Shown here: positions 33,828 to 52,350 of the stretch, one piece after another
Layout of the letters: each line of letters opens with the position of its first letter
How positions within the stretch are numbered: position 1 is the first letter of the stretch
Assembly: GCA_950295325.1 (NCBI GenBank)
Contig: OX485806.1
Span: 26,970,001-27,034,000, forward strand
Source: Polytrichum commune
Taxonomy: Eukaryota; Streptophyta; Polytrichopsida; Polytrichales; Polytrichaceae
DNA: 64,000 nt
Reading direction: 5' to 3'
Made by a program: the position numbers and the translations under genes
Notes under the pieces: generated by a model
Told to the model about the DNA's origin: nothing
What the model saw: the letters and a program-made list of their open reading frames with translations, nothing else
Databases searched by the model: none

Positions 33828-34280
33828 ACATATGAGCCGTGACCATGAAATTGTGAGAGCCCAAAAGAAAGTGTCCAAAGGCTGTCCCAACATACCTCCA
33901 AAATCATGTAGTGTGGTCACGGATCCTCCAGTGTAGTGTGAAGTCATATGTGACTGGGCCCTCAACCAAATGCCATTTTGATGAATTTCTATTCAAACGG
34001 ATCTTCACACATGATAAAATAGAATAAACCAATGGTTGTGAGCGTTCGGAGTGCCATGGTCTCCTGATTTTGTGTTGGGCCTACCTTTGAGAGGTGGTTT
34101 TTGAAAATAGTCCAAGTGACCATGAAACATGATCCATTCGATGCCATTCTTGCATTCACATACTCCGTTGGTCCCTCAAGCATAGTGTGAAGCGATATTG
34201 GACCGGCTCCGCCTTTCCACCAATGAGAGTGCTTGAAGTGTAATGGTCACGGGCTCTCAGTCTCATGTGTGAAGTGGTCC
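33828..34280 (+). mobile_element. family A MITE, copy 7
   Basis: Recognisable from ATGAGCCGTGACCATG through CATGTGTGAAGTGGTCC, followed by TTA. The left terminus is lost or replaced where it abuts repeat C. An internal deletion of about 30 bp removes the usual CATGTAGGAATCCATG segment. Confidence 0.85.
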
Positions 34281-34373
34281 TTAGTGCAACGCAGTTACTG
34301 CAAGTGACAAATTTAGGCCCATTGTATTTATCTTTTAAATCAATATGCTTCTCCTTCCATGGGAGTAATCTTA

Positions 34374-34958
34374 GGACTGCTTCACACTATGGCTGTCCAA
34401 GTTGAGAGGCTATGGCATTGAATGGCCAAACTTTGTTGAGAGTCCAAAGAAATGGATTGAAAATAGCCAATAAAATATAGGAATTGGAACCTTCAGCTGG
34501 GCATAGTGTGAGGTCTCCAAAGGCCGAGCCCAAAGTCCAAACTTTTGGCCATGAATTCCCATGGCCTCTCAACTTGGATGGCCATAGTGTGAAGCCTCCA
34601 AAGGCCTAGCTCAAAAGTCCAAGCGAAGAAGGAGCATCCCACTTTATTTCCTGTCCAAAACAATCCTTGCAATCTAACGGCCAAGATCTTATTAGTTTTT
34701 TTAAAAAAAAATTATAATAAAAAATCGACGGCCTCTCGACCATAGTTTGGGTTTCCATTCCTGTCCAACCGAGACTTTTGTTGAGAGTCCATTGCCTTGG
34801 TCAAAAAAGTAATGCCATGTAGGCATTTTGGAGAACAAAGACTTCTTGGACTTTGGCTTCTAGTGTGAAGGGTCGAGAGGCCAAATTTTTGGTTTCTTGC
34901 AATCTAATTGGTGGAAATTGACAGCCTTTCAACCTTCGGCCATAGTTTGAAGCGGCCC
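34374..34958. mobile_element. Harbinger-like MITE, family J (585 bp)
   Basis: GGACTGCTTCACACTATGGC at the left mirrors GCCATAGTTTGAAGCGGCCC at the right, with TTA at 34371-34373 and 34959-34961. An additional internal copy of the terminal motif (CCTCTCAACTTGGATGGCCA with ATAGTGTGAAGCC) lies at about 34562-34596, so the body appears to be a partial internal duplication. Confidence 0.85.
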
Positions 34959-35639
34959 TTAGATGGGTGTGCTATGATCATAGAATAAAAGCTTAAGATG
35001 CACAATCTTTATTCAATTCATCATGTACCTCAAGTGGATGGAAGAGAGGGAACACAATTCATGGAAGGTTGATGAATAGAAGTTATCTGTAAAGTCTCTC
35101 AAAGAGGGATAAGACCGTGGGTTTGATCTCGATTTAATAAAAAAAATCTATTAAAAGATCATTAGTTCGTCATAAATTGGAGTCTATTTTGCAAGTTGGG
35201 TGCAAATTTCCGGACCTCCTCTTCTCACCTCTCAAACTTTGAGAGAACTATAGGATCTAGAATAAGGTTTATGCATGGGACGTGCCATCCTAAACCATGG
35301 TTTGACCTATGTGAGGCTAGCTTGGCCCACCCATCCTAGTAGGACATGCTAGAAAGCCAAATTTTAATAACCCGACACCACTCTTTGTATATAGTAAGTT
35401 AAGCATTAAGAAAATTTGGGTGACTTTGTGTTTATTTTCATAAACTCAAGGTTTGAGACTAATTGCATGGTTTTATCTCCTTTACTTACAGATAGCTTTA
35501 ATGTAACGAGCATTTTGTTAAGGTTTCTATTTTTTAGCTCTCAATGTTAAATCATGATGTGCTGGATAGATCGGAACAATAGGGCCTTGAAGTTCACAAA
35601 TTTTGTACAATGTCTATGACATAGGTATATGATATTGCT

Positions 35640-36030
35640 ACATTGATTATCCCAATTAGTGAGGGTGGCACTAATTCATGATGCACTATTAGCCAAATCT
35701 TAAAGCTATTGAGGGTTGAAATATTACCAAGTGACACTAAATTCATGAATACATGCTAATTTACCATAGATTTCAAGAAAATTATTGTGTGTAATGTGAT
35801 GAATGTTTATATGGTAACACATGTTTGTCAATGAATAGTGCCAAGTGCTGATACTTTCTATGAACAATGCCGATTGACAATATTTTTAGTGAATAGTGTT
35901 GCTATGAATAGTATTCTAAATGAATAGCATTGGGATAAATAATGCTTCCTGGATCTTTTGGTGGCATTAATTTCATAGCGTAAAGAAATTTAGTATCACC
36001 TTCACTAATTTTCCACACTCACTATTAGCC
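35640..36030 (-). mobile_element. dispersed repeat D, copy 2, with terminal inverted repeats
   Basis: AATTAGTGAGGGTGGCACTAA at the left is mirrored by TTAGTATCACCTTCACTAATT at the right. The interior matches 27015-27310 reversed. It is non-coding, and the repeated GAATAGTGT/GAATAGCAT words near 35835-35940 form a small internal array. Confidence 0.7.
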
Positions 36031-36072
36031 CTCCCTTTTTAATTGGGATAATCAGTGTAGTAAACTTCAATG

Positions 36073-36287
36073 ATTATCCCAATTGAATAAGTGTTATTAT
36101 TCGGAGTTACGCAGTGCAAGGACATCTTACTCAATAGTTCAATTTTCACTAACGAAAGCTTAGTAGGTTGTTCATACATTATAGAACAGAAATGATTTTG
36201 TTTGGTAAAATATCACATTCTCCTTAAATAGTTATAGCACTGTGTAACTACGAATAGTAAAGTGCACTAATTGGAATAATTAGTGTA
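36073..36287. mobile_element. MITE, family I copy 5
   Basis: ATTATCCCAATT and CGGAGTTACGCAGTGC at the left mirror GCACTGTGTAACTACG and AATTGGAATAATTAGTG at the right. Confidence 0.78.
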
Positions 36288-38747
36288 GTGGTGCATCTAT
36301 CACTACATTTGGATATTGAGACAAAGGTAATGAATTTCGAAGTTCATGTCAAAGGAGTTGCATGTATTATGAAGGCTCCTTTTACACTCTTCTCCTTGGT
36401 TGGGAGCCTCTTATGCATGGTTGTTCACTCAAGTCCACTTTACAATTGATCATTGAACTTGAGAGCTTCAATGTTTTACGAGGCTTACAATGCTTGGGAT
36501 GGCCCTTGATGGAATCCATGTGGAACACTGCGACAAGCTCTTGGTCATTGTTGACAAGCTCAAGTGGTCCAAATTCTAGGCTATCCCATAGAGAACACTT
36601 AGGAATGTTGAGAGTTGAGCTCTTGTTTTGTGGTCCCAAGCCAATGAGCTTTCAAGTGCCATTCTTGGGCTTGTCATGAATTCTCCTCGATTTATTACTT
36701 GAATAACCATTCCCTTCTTGATATCTCACTTTCAACTTGGTCAACTTGGTGATATCCCTCTTGATACCTCACACTTGCTTGCAATAAAATACCGAGAACT
36801 CTCAAGGGGATCTATGAAGCTCTAAGTATGAAATCTTGTAAATTTCAAGTATTCAACTCCCAAAAATTGCAAGTTCAAGCTCTCAACTTGAGCTTTAGTG
36901 TGACAATTTCTATGAACATTTACAATAGGGGTGGTCATGGTTGTGGTTTACTTTGTAGTTCTTCCATGGAAAAGGCATAACCAATGCTAAGGACAACCAC
37001 AACCACCCTCTACCCCATTTATCCCATTACTACATGTGATTAACCACCCTTTAGGTGATTGTTTGTGCTAATGTGGCACCACTAGAGAGTTTCAAAGCCA
37101 AGGTATGGGGAGAAAATCGAAGAGGCAGCCACTTTAACATTACAATCCAAAGGCAAGGATCTATAATAATCACTTCAAATTGTTCTCATGTTCAAAACCT
37201 AAACAACAATAGGTTTGACATCACCGTTGGATAAATGATGCAATTTATCTGGTGGCATTGATTGAGTGCTAAGGTGATGCTCCCATACTCCTAACACATG
37301 GTATGGAAATCTATCCATGTTTGCAAGGGCCCATTCAGGATTGGCTAGCATGAATACATTAAAACCTTATGTCTGCATGAAAGAGTTCTCATTCGAATCC
37401 ATGAGCTTTCTTTGTGATTTCTTTCACCTTAAGTGGAAGTTCACCCCTCCTCTTGCTATCAACCTTGACAACTCCTTTTTTGCTAGAAGCCGGACTTAGG
37501 GTAGATGTTCTCTCCTTTGCATTTATGAATTTACTTCAATTGTAAGAAACTGAAAGGAAAGAAAATTTAACCAATGATGAATTGTGATATTGAAGAACGA
37601 CTTGACCATCGATCACAAGCACAAGGATTTGCACAAGACTCATGTGAAGGAAAATTATTGTGAGTAGTTGTAGTTGATTATTGTGGTTAAGCTATGTGGG
37701 TGTTGTTCAGTTTGTTTTTCAAGTTCACCAGCTTCTACGGATTAGATCTAAACAATGAAACTTGTGTTGCATTGGCAAATCTATGATATGGCATCAACAA
37801 AAATTGGATCTCCCATGATTTAGTAATGATTATTGGAAATGCATGTTTATTGATTCCTTGATTGAATATGTAGGTCCTCCCAGTTGTGTTCACTTATGAG
37901 TGTGGAATGTTTAATTAAAATTAAAGATGCAGTCCAATCTATTTTAGACAGTTGTCTTTATGGTGTTTGTTCTTTGATCCTTGATAAACACATGCCAATC
38001 AAAAATTAAATATACATGTCTAATTTAGAAACATGCATACCTTAACCACAACCACAATCACCTTTGTAAGGGTCCACCTCCAGTTCATGATTAAGGCTTC
38101 GGTTATGTGAAGAAGCTACTCAAATTAGTTATATTATGGGCGCACTGCCCATGTAAGAGAATGAGCTAACACATGAGGTAGCTAGTAACCTACATGAGAG
38201 CTCATCAATCTTGCATCTTGCGCCCGCCCACCTACTTAAAGTTAAGGTTTAAATGAAGTTACTAATCTAGAAGCAAGCTAACTTTTGGGACTTTGTTTTT
38301 GTGAACAAATCTTAACTCTCACATACCCTATCGCTAACTAACTTACTAACCATGATCAGTCCAACCTTTCACTTGATGCATGCCTCTCATTTTCCCCATC
38401 TCGTCCATGTTCTACTACGAGGTGGACCACACTACTTCTTACATCATCCTAAACTAGCATACATTTCAAAGTATTGAGAAAAGTATTGAAAATAATATTA
38501 CTATATATATATTCACCTTAGTTATAATGAGACACAAGTGGTGTGGGTCACAGAAACCATAACGTTCAAAAACTCTAGTGTCATGTCCAAAATGTGGACA
38601 AGTTGAGTAAACGTTTCCCTCCCGTATATCACAGGGTTTTGACATTAAAACAAACCACCAAAAAATTCAAAGCACACACTCACACACTCACACACATCAC
38701 ATTGTTATCATTGTAATTATTGCCATTATTGAATTTTGGACTTTGTG
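36288..38747. other. non-coding stretch
   Basis: No recognisable gene. At 36930-37050 a fragment (GGGTGGTCATGGTTGTGG, CAACCACAACCACCCTC) resembles the terminal parts of the MITE in WRKY intron 3. Open frames at 36362-36679 have no features. Confidence 0.45.
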
Positions 38748-39200
38748 TTATTCCACTATGTCACATGCTAGTGGTGACTGATCCTCCTTTGTCACGCATC
38801 CATGTTTGACAAAACGCCTTACTCTCTCATCACGTGCACTTTGGTTGCCACAAAAGCTTGATATCACGGAGTTTAGAGTGCAGTGTAAATGAGCTGCTAT
38901 CCTTTCAATCTCTCGCACTCGCTGCAGTCGCTGCAAGTGGCAGAATTTTGAGGCGGAGAGTGTATCAGTTCCTTTTGAGAAGGTATCGAATGACTCAAAT
39001 TGGGGGTCGGCGGTCACGAGCCCCGTGGAAAGGCACTGATCATCGAGATTCATCACAGGCAGCATCCAGTGGCAGCGCTGCAGCTGGGAAATTAGAAGTC
39101 CAACATCGAAAGGATTTTCTAATAATGGGCGTCTTCCTTTCGGCTGTGAGTCGCCCACTAGTAGTCCACACTGCTGCTCCGGAACCCAGGAAGTTTCCAC
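38748..39200 (-). CDS. hypothetical 150-codon frame, function unknown
   Basis: A minus-strand frame encoding a mixed-composition soluble peptide (PLLENPFDVGLLISQLQRCH, CHLQRLQRVREIERIAAH). An overlapping plus-strand frame (38834-39223) is open too, so at least one is a shadow. No family recognised, no introns or promoter assignable. It lies about 2.4 kb upstream of the WRKY gene and could be part of an older transposon. Confidence 0.18.
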   Translation of the reverse strand: METSWVPEQQCGLLVGDSQPKGRRPLLENPFDVGLLISQLQRCHWMLPVMNLDDQCLSTGLVTADPQFESFDTFSKGTDTLSASKFCHLQRLQRVREIERIAAHLHCTLNSVISSFCGNQSARDERVRRFVKHGCVTKEDQSPLACDIVE

Positions 39201-39394
39201 CTCTTTCTATTGTCGGATGCTGAGGGCAAACTTGCGAGGTGAAAGAGACGACCTCAATCCTTCCAGCTTGTTACCGGGGACAGTGCAGGGAGATTAAAGT
39301 TATTAGCCAGGTAGCTAGAGAGGAGGAAAGCACATGATCATCATCAACCAGTACTCCATGATTACATCATCACAAAGGCCGGCCCCAGCTCCCT

Positions 39395-39545
39395 CAAGTT
39401 CAGTGTCCGAGGAGATTTTTGGGTAGAATCGGTAAAAAAATCCCAGTGTTTCCAAGTGCAACCGGCTTACATGTTGTGTTCTTTCCCGTAGATTCCTCTA
39501 AAACGGCGGGTAATTCTCCTGAAGTCTTGAACCTCAACCGGTTCA
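39395..39545 (-). repeat. dispersed repeat C, copy 2
   Basis: Reverse-orientation copy: AGATTCCTCTAAAACGGCGG and GTGTTTCCAAGTGCAACCGG are the complements of the words in the forward copies. It resembles 51145-51340. Confidence 0.7.
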
Positions 39546-39834
39546 TGTAAGCGGCGGTCGCTTCTCCCCCATTTCATTGCTCAAGTTCATGACCTTGTCC
39601 ACTTTGTAGGATTAAGTAAAGCTAGATGGTAATTTGGTGAAAGTGTAACATCTACCAGGGTCCTAGATATCAGAACAATAGTGAGGAGAGACTTCAGGGC
39701 TCCTGTCACTTAGGAGAGAGGGAATTATGGTATACGAGCATGCCTCTCATTCATCCAACACAACAAACTTGACCCACTATAGGTTTGTTGCCGATTCATC
39801 TTAAAACCACGAATGAGAGGTATGCTACGTCTTC

Positions 39835-40070
39835 AAATATTAATAACTACCCTACACTCAATAATGAACACAATTGGGAGGACCTCTGTATCTAGTTAAT
39901 AAGTCAACAAACACGCACTTCTAAAAACCATAACTAAATCAGGGAGGTCCAAATTTCAATTCATTTTTTTTACAACTGTTCATCATAGAGTTGCTAATGC
40001 AACATGAGTTTTGTTGTGTAAATCTTATCGGTAAAAGTTGGAGAACATGAAAAATGAACCAAATAACACA
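39835..40070 (+). repeat. dispersed repeat H, MITE-free copy
   Basis: Matches 18083-18143 followed directly by 18556-18733. It reads continuously through the sites where the family B and family A MITEs sit in the 18-kb copy (CAATTGGGAGGACCTCTGT, and AATGAACCAAATAACACACA). Confidence 0.75.
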
Positions 40071-40573
40071 CACCTTACTTTAAAGAGTTCATTCATTTGA
40101 TGATTAGAGGTCACTCTTATTTTTAACTTACACATAAAATATAGTAGACCATGGTAATTTTTACCTGCGCAACTTTCAACCCACAGTAATAGGTGTCAAA
40201 GACGTAGATGGCAATACTGGTGAATATGATCATCTACGATGAGCATAGAGTACTGGGACAGACGCGAGGAGCTAGTTCTTCGGCCTCCAGGCTCCTCCTT
40301 GTGATGGAGGGAGTGGAATCACCAGGCGGTGATTGAATTGGTAGTACTATATTCTAAACTTACAGGAAACCTTTCTGCCGGATCCAGCGTCTACCGGTGG
40401 TTGATGAGGTCACCTCAAGTCAAAGCAGAGATCAGACTAGTAGCCTACTCCTTGCAGTTACTGCTGATGAGGAGGCAGGTCTACTTGAGACGCAAACACC
40501 AAAGATAACCCACCAATTCTCTCAACAACCTGTTGCCTGTCTCCCTGCTTTCTGCTTCTTGCGGTGTGAACCA

Positions 40574-40577
<4 letters not shown>

Positions 40578-40624
<47 letters not shown>
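40578..40624. repeat. (CT)n tract upstream of the WRKY gene
   Basis: About 23 CT units starting about 1 kb before the WRKY start codon, followed by a shorter CTCTCTCTC tract at 40635-40643. CT-rich tracts near transcription starts are common in plant genes. The transcription start cannot be located from sequence alone. Confidence 0.95.
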
Positions 40625-40627
<3 letters not shown>

Positions 40628-41261
40628 AAGTTGTCTCTCTCTCAGTCTCGTTTCGTTGAATGTCAGTGTGTGTTGTGGAGGGTTGGAGGCCTTCAAAGAC
40701 TTGGATTTTGTGATCAAAAAAATCCAAAGTTGTTGATGATGAAAGAAGAAGAGTAGTTACTTTAGATCGGCAAAGTGGTTAGACTTGTGATCTGGACAGA
40801 CAACTTTGGTGTACTTCGTTCGGACCGGACAGGGCGTGGGAGGGAGGGAGCGATCCAAGAGAATTCTGGTCGACCTCCAATTTCTTATCATCGTCATCAC
40901 CACCTCCGAGGTGGTGGTAGGTTCGGTGCAGTACATTTGAAAATCACAGGAAACATGAGGAGGTAGCTAGCTAGCTAGCTGCCTTTTAAAGAATGAATTG
41001 AAAAGTCTGGATGATGGTTTGAAAGAATTCTGGATGTTGCTCCAAGTTGATAGCTTCGACCTTGTTTTGCCGTCGTCGTCGGCCGGCTCGCTGCTGCTGC
41101 AGGCGGAAGTTTCAGGGAAGATTCAGTGGCGGTTTCGAATTTGAAGATAGATTCCGCAAGTTGGAGGAGGCAGAAGAAGGAAGAGGTTATAGCAGAAGCA
41201 GTAGGAATTACCGAGGCCGGCGTTCCAAGGTTTGCAAGATTCAAGGTTTGGGTTCGGGCTC

Positions 41262-41513
41262 GGGTTTGGGTTTGGGTTTTGAATCCTCCTGGGTTGCAGG
41301 GCGGAGGATTTTTGAGGATTAAGTTGAGACTACTAGAGACTCGAAGGGTCGGGTTTGGGCTTGAAGCCTCCTGGGTTCACTTGCAGGGAGAGGATTTTGG
41401 AGGATTAAGTTGAGAAGACCAGAGATTCGAGTTTCGGGTGGGGGTTGAATCCTCCTGGGTTACACTTGCAGGGAGAGGATTCTGGAGGATAAGTTTGAGA
41501 TCAGAGATTCAAG
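41262..41513. repeat. three direct repeats in the WRKY 5' leader or promoter
   Basis: Three imperfect units of about 80 bp, each containing GAATCCTCCTGGGTT (or close) followed by GCAGGG...GAGGAT and AAGTTGAGA. The last unit ends about 60 bp before the predicted start codon. An in-frame stop (TGA 41446-41448) separates this region from the coding frame. Confidence 0.85.
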
Positions 41514-41571
41514 GACGGCGTCCACTGTAGTAGTGATTCATCATCATCCTGTCGAAGTTTGGAGCAACAAG

Positions 41572-47460
<5,889 letters not shown>

Positions 47461-47479
<19 letters not shown>

Positions 47480-47760
47480 CCATTTGGTACATGAGGTGGC
47501 ATTCTTGGAGGTTGTTCCCTCAATCTAGGCCATCGATCACCATGATCAAAGGGTGTAGATGGGAGGGCGTCAAGCCAAAATGGTTATGTCAGGTAACTTT
47601 GCTCGAAACTTGAAAGAGCACAACAATAACCATTTGGTGCATGAGGTGTTGTTCTAGGATTGCACCAGGTTATCCCCTCAATCTAAGTTGTAGATCATCA
47701 TGATCGGAGGGCCTAGAAGGGAGGGCATCAAGCCAAAATGGTTATGTCTGGTAACCCCGT
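47461..47760. repeat. 150-bp tandem duplication across the WRKY stop codon
   Basis: TGAAAGAGCACAACGATAAC at 47461 reappears at 47611 as TGAAAGAGCACAACAATAAC. Both units continue through CCATTTGGT.CATGAGGT and AAGCCAAAATGGTTATGTC. The first unit carries the stop (TAA 47477-47479); the second unit has a diverged copy. Confidence 0.92.
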
Positions 47761-50700
47761 TCAGCCCTCAAGGCCTGAGTTGAGTTATCTAGTTCATAGC
47801 TATTATGATGTTTTGTAATATGTATATGATGAGGTTTAGGGGTTTGGAGTACTAGGAGATTAAAGGTTACCCGAGAGTTGAATTTGAATACTTGCTCATT
47901 AGCAGAGGGTGCTTGGAGTGGATTATTTGGATCTAAGATGATGATGAGGATCTACGTTTCATTTGAGAGCTAACAATGTTGGCGATGCTTTGGAGCATAT
48001 CATTATTGCATTGCAAACATACGGGTCTTGTAATGCAATGTTGCAACCTGTGAATATGTAGGGCTTTAAACATTGCCATTCTTTCAGGGGCGAAGTCGAT
48101 GCTGCTCACTTGACACTTTGTCAAAGTTTGTGAGACGTCTTCTGATCCTTTGCAATAAGTAGTCGAGTGACTCCCTTAAGGAAAAATTGTACATACGTGA
48201 TCAGACCATTTTATGGTCCATTTTCATACTAGAATCTTATTGGAAACATCCCTCACAACCTTCCCAATCTTTTTGGTCTTACCCACTTTCTCATCACTTG
48301 GCTGTTGCAACTCACCACAAGGAGCTTTGGGCAATTTTACTACTTAGGCCTCCTATCCTTAGGTTTTGTCCACTTTACTTGGTTTGTCATGTGATGGATT
48401 GTCCAATGTTCCTTGACAATATGACCCCTCATCTAACACCTCTCCATCGTGTAGAAATACAGCTAAGTAATAGAAACAAATACGATTATGATATGTATCC
48501 AATGAGGTGAGTATGCCAAAAACCAAGACATGGTCTAAAGCCAACACTATGTACCATTATTATACCATTATACATCTAAAATCCCACATGTGCGATACAT
48601 GGTCTAAGTTTTGGGTATGCTTGCCTAGTGTAACAGATAGGTATACGGCATCTTTTTGAGTGACCATGTACAAACTTACACCAACATGTAGAAATGCTTC
48701 TTTGACCAGGTCAACACTCAAGTCTGAGTCCTCTTCAACATTCAAGGTCTTCTTCTGCCATCAACTTTTCTTTCTCTCGGTCTCCTTGTTGGAAAGCCTG
48801 TCACTTCTCACTATCGATAAAGTTCAAACAGCTAATAGGGGACAGACACACAACTTCTAATTCATGAATGATGGTGCCCAGAAAGATCCAATTGATTGGC
48901 ATATTAGGATTGAGCTCAACATGCATGACAGCACTCTATCTAGCCTCTCATGGGATTAATGGGTGGAAAATTCATGAAATTAATCACAACATAATCCCCT
49001 GAAGGTAATGGATTGACTTGAAACTTCTGTTGCGTATGGGTTTCAAAATAGTGTGAAAACTTTATATGATAACGTGCCATGGGTTGTCAGGTCTCAGCTT
49101 TCAAGATGATCCCTTGTAGTATAGATTTCTGATTGGGACGTGGCATTGTGAGTTCAAACAACAATAATAGAGATGACATGTATCCACTAAATAGAATAAA
49201 AAACAGACATAGTTTACAAAACTGCTCTTTCTCCAAAACGTTGATATTTTTAACCAGCAAGTTTCAAGAACTTTTACACAAGGTGCACCTTTTTACAATC
49301 TTTCATGCCCATTTTGCACTCACTAGGGTCGTTAAAATTTTGTAGGGGACCATGCCTACATGTTTGGGTTGTCAACTCTCCAGTTCTAGTGTTTGGGAGT
49401 CCTGATGCATTCCCATGACCAACTACACCCTCTAGTGCAAACATTGGGCCCACATTGGTTAATCTATAGCAGTGGACCAGAGCATCTTAATACATAGACG
49501 TGCAAGGAGATGCCCACATGTCATCCTTGCGATGCCTATTACCCGACTAAGATGAGTGCACCTTTCATGAACCATGACTCATAATGGATTCTCACGCATA
49601 TGTAATATCCAAGTCTAAAATGTACATATGTGAAAGAAAGTCATTGTAAGTCATCATCTATGACTTTCACTTTAAAAACTCAAAAGATACTCTCACCTTG
49701 ACTCAAAAATAAGAAGCTCAATTCGAATATTCCTCATTTGGATGTATGAATTTGCACATGTAATTTTTATTTTGTGAACAAACCTCTATATTATATGCTG
49801 GCGTGCTTTTCAATTGAAATATGGTGCCAGACAAGGAAAGGAAAGCAATTCTCCTGCATGGAATGCCTAGCTAGTAGCTAGATTCAACTTGATCCGAAGT
49901 CTACCTTGTATTCATGAGGTCTGGAAGAGGCTGGAAGTTACATCTTTCTGTTGCCGTGTTCATTTGAAACAAGGCTGCCACAACCTACGATTCCAGCTGA
50001 TCTTCGTGCAGCAGATGTGGGTCTATGCTCATCATGTTTTGAATCTCCATGCGTCAATGTTTCAAAGCTGTACTCATTGCATGAAGCAGCATATACCTAT
50101 ATAATTTCCTGGTCTTCATGATCATTAGCAGGGTTATATACTGTTGTGAGCAAATCCTACAGGTCAACCTGTGGCTTCAAGGCTTGGGGGTTAGTGTGCT
50201 GCAGGGATACCCCATTGCGCTCTGCCCTTAGTTTCTTGGGATAGGTCATTGTCAACTTACCCACCATGTACACCTTATGGAGCAAGTAGGGTCTACCAAA
50301 GCTGTGCAAGCCGCCTTGTTTTGAGGGTCTAGCTTTCATGGAATCTTAATAGGTCGACACGTATACTTGGGTTTCATATAGTACAAAATGAGCAAGGAGA
50401 AGATGTTGAAGTGGGGGCCCATGAATGTTTGAAAACGTTTGAAACGGAGTTTGATAAGCCAAGGTAAAAGTGAACACGGATGTTCATACCCAATAAAGGA
50501 GAGACCAACCAAGCTCCTCAAAGTTAAGCACATATCCAGACCGGAATACACCTACCTTGGCTTGTTAAACTTTGTTTCGAAACTGGTGTTTTTCATATGT
50601 GTGTGGCCACCACATGAGCAATAGAGAGGTAACTAAATCCAAAGGGCACATGAGGCAACAACCCAAGGAAACAAAAGGACGGACATTAGGGATGGGATCC

Positions 50701-50854
50701 CGATCTCCCTATCCAAAACTTGTCCAATTTCGATCCAAGTCACCCTACAACGCACTGTCAAGCTGTGATTGACATGTTCCTTGCTTTATATAGTGGAGAG
50801 AGTATTAGGATTTGCAAAGGCCGAATGGTTGTAAGTTTGTGTAGGTCATCATCT
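47761..50854. other. non-coding stretch downstream of WRKY
   Basis: No gene recognised. An AT-rich segment (TTTTGTAATATGTATATGATG) at 47810-47830 could serve the 3' end of the WRKY transcript, but no canonical AATAAA was placed. Small unassigned frames at 48187-48510 and 49133-49345 lack features. Confidence 0.45.
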
Positions 50855-50857
50855 TGT

Positions 50858-51055
50858 CACTACTAGGAAATGTGGTCCTAGAACACACTTCCTATTTGAC
50901 ACAGGCGGTGATTTGCACATGACCCCGTTGACAAGTGTTGAGTCCGATCAACAACTACCATAAATTGTCTTCGACTCCTGTCAATAGGGTCAAGTGTTAA
51001 TGACCGACTATGTCAAATGGGAAGTGTGTATTAAAACCCACATTTCCTCATAGTG
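50858..51055. mobile_element. CACTA (En/Spm-type) MITE, 198 bp
   Basis: The left end CACTACTAGGAAATGTGG mirrors the right end (complement CACTATGAGGAAATGTGG). The inverted repeats extend about 50 bp (ACACTTCCTATTTGACA). TGT is duplicated at 50855-50857 and 51056-51058. The CACTA tip and 3-bp duplication are diagnostic of the superfamily. Confidence 0.92.
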
Positions 51056-51144
51056 TGTTTCAAAATCCTCACAAGGAACCTTAAAAGTTGACACCACATG
51101 TTTGGATTATTTATAGCACAAATCCCCCAAAATTGGCCTTGGCC

Positions 51145-51340
51145 AGAGCAGTGTCCGGGGAGATTTTGGAGCATAATCGGTCAATGTCCTAGTGTTTCCA
51201 AGTCCCACCGATTACACGTTCACATCTTTTGGTTTTTCCGTGTTAAATTGAGCAATATTCTATAAATTCCTCTAAAACGATGGGTGGTTTTCCTGAAGTC
51301 GTGTCCTTCAACCAGTTATTTCTCAACCTCGACTGGGTCA
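51145..51340 (-). repeat. dispersed repeat C, copy 3
   Basis: Close to 39395-39545 (shared GTGTCCG.GGAGATTTT, GTGTTTCCAAGT, AATTCCTCTAAAACG). It is about 90 bp from the CACTA MITE. The 51341-52350 stretch beyond contains no recognised gene. Confidence 0.72.
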
Positions 51341-52350
51341 TCTGCCACTCGCAGCCAGTTCTCCTCGTTCATTGGGCCAGAGAGGGATGGGGTAAGTTAC
51401 TGATCCCCTCTGCAACTCTCCTCAGAATTTTCGATCCAGGTCAACCTGTGGCGCTCTGTCAAGATTGTGATTATTATATATCCTGCTTTTTGCAAGTAGG
51501 CTGGCTGCATTCTTTGGGCCGAATCTACTAGACGTACTTGTGGCGCCTAGACACGTATCATCATTCCAGATATATAGTGGCACTTCATCCACTAACGGGT
51601 TCCTACTGTACATCAGGCTCCCAAGCCTCTTTTGAAAGCAAGGAGATACTACTTAGACACTACTTTTCCGCCAAAGAAAAACGTAAAGAGTTTTGTGGAT
51701 CATCGTCGTCTCCTCCCCCCTAAACCCTGTCCCTGAAGGTCTAGGCGACTGAAAAGGTAGATGGTACCCCTGGTGAAAGTGGAGTTGTAAATCTACCCAT
51801 GTGCTAGATACGGGGACTTGTGCTTGCCGGGCCCTTCCCTTCATGTCGTGCCCGTGTTCCGGAGAAAAGTCGAGGAATCTTGAATGGATGAAACACCACT
51901 CTGCTACACTTCACCAAGAAGATCAAAGGAAGCTGCCATGCAGGCTAGCTAATCCTATCGGTATTCAAAAGCTAGAAGTCTTTCAGCTGATCGGGTGCCG
52001 TCAACAATCATAACTACACCTATAAGTCAGTTGAACTTGTGAAGAAGTTTGTGTGTACAAGTAAGCAGGCAACTTCCAGGCCCCCACTAAGTGGGGACTA
52101 GTCGTAGCACTTTCTGCAAGCGAGCAGTGAATTAAATTCGTTGACCCCTGCATACAGCATGTAATCAGGCAGTTCAGGAGGAACCCACAATTTTAGAACC
52201 GGAGACATATCCGCTTTCTTGGAAGGATAAGTAATGTAATATTTTTATTAAAAAAAAAAACTCGTAACAATATGTTGGACCTGGGTTGACGGTCTCCGGC
52301 GAAGTCCTGCTGCACTTTAGAAACTTCTGTGGCAAAGGTGATATGGGACC

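Noticed and set aside
40481-40717. Minus-strand frame with an Arg-Glu repeat
   Set aside because: It is the translation of the (CT)n microsatellite.
41533-41571. Upstream start for the WRKY protein at 41533
   Set aside because: That codon is GTG. The first in-frame ATG after the upstream stop is at 41572.
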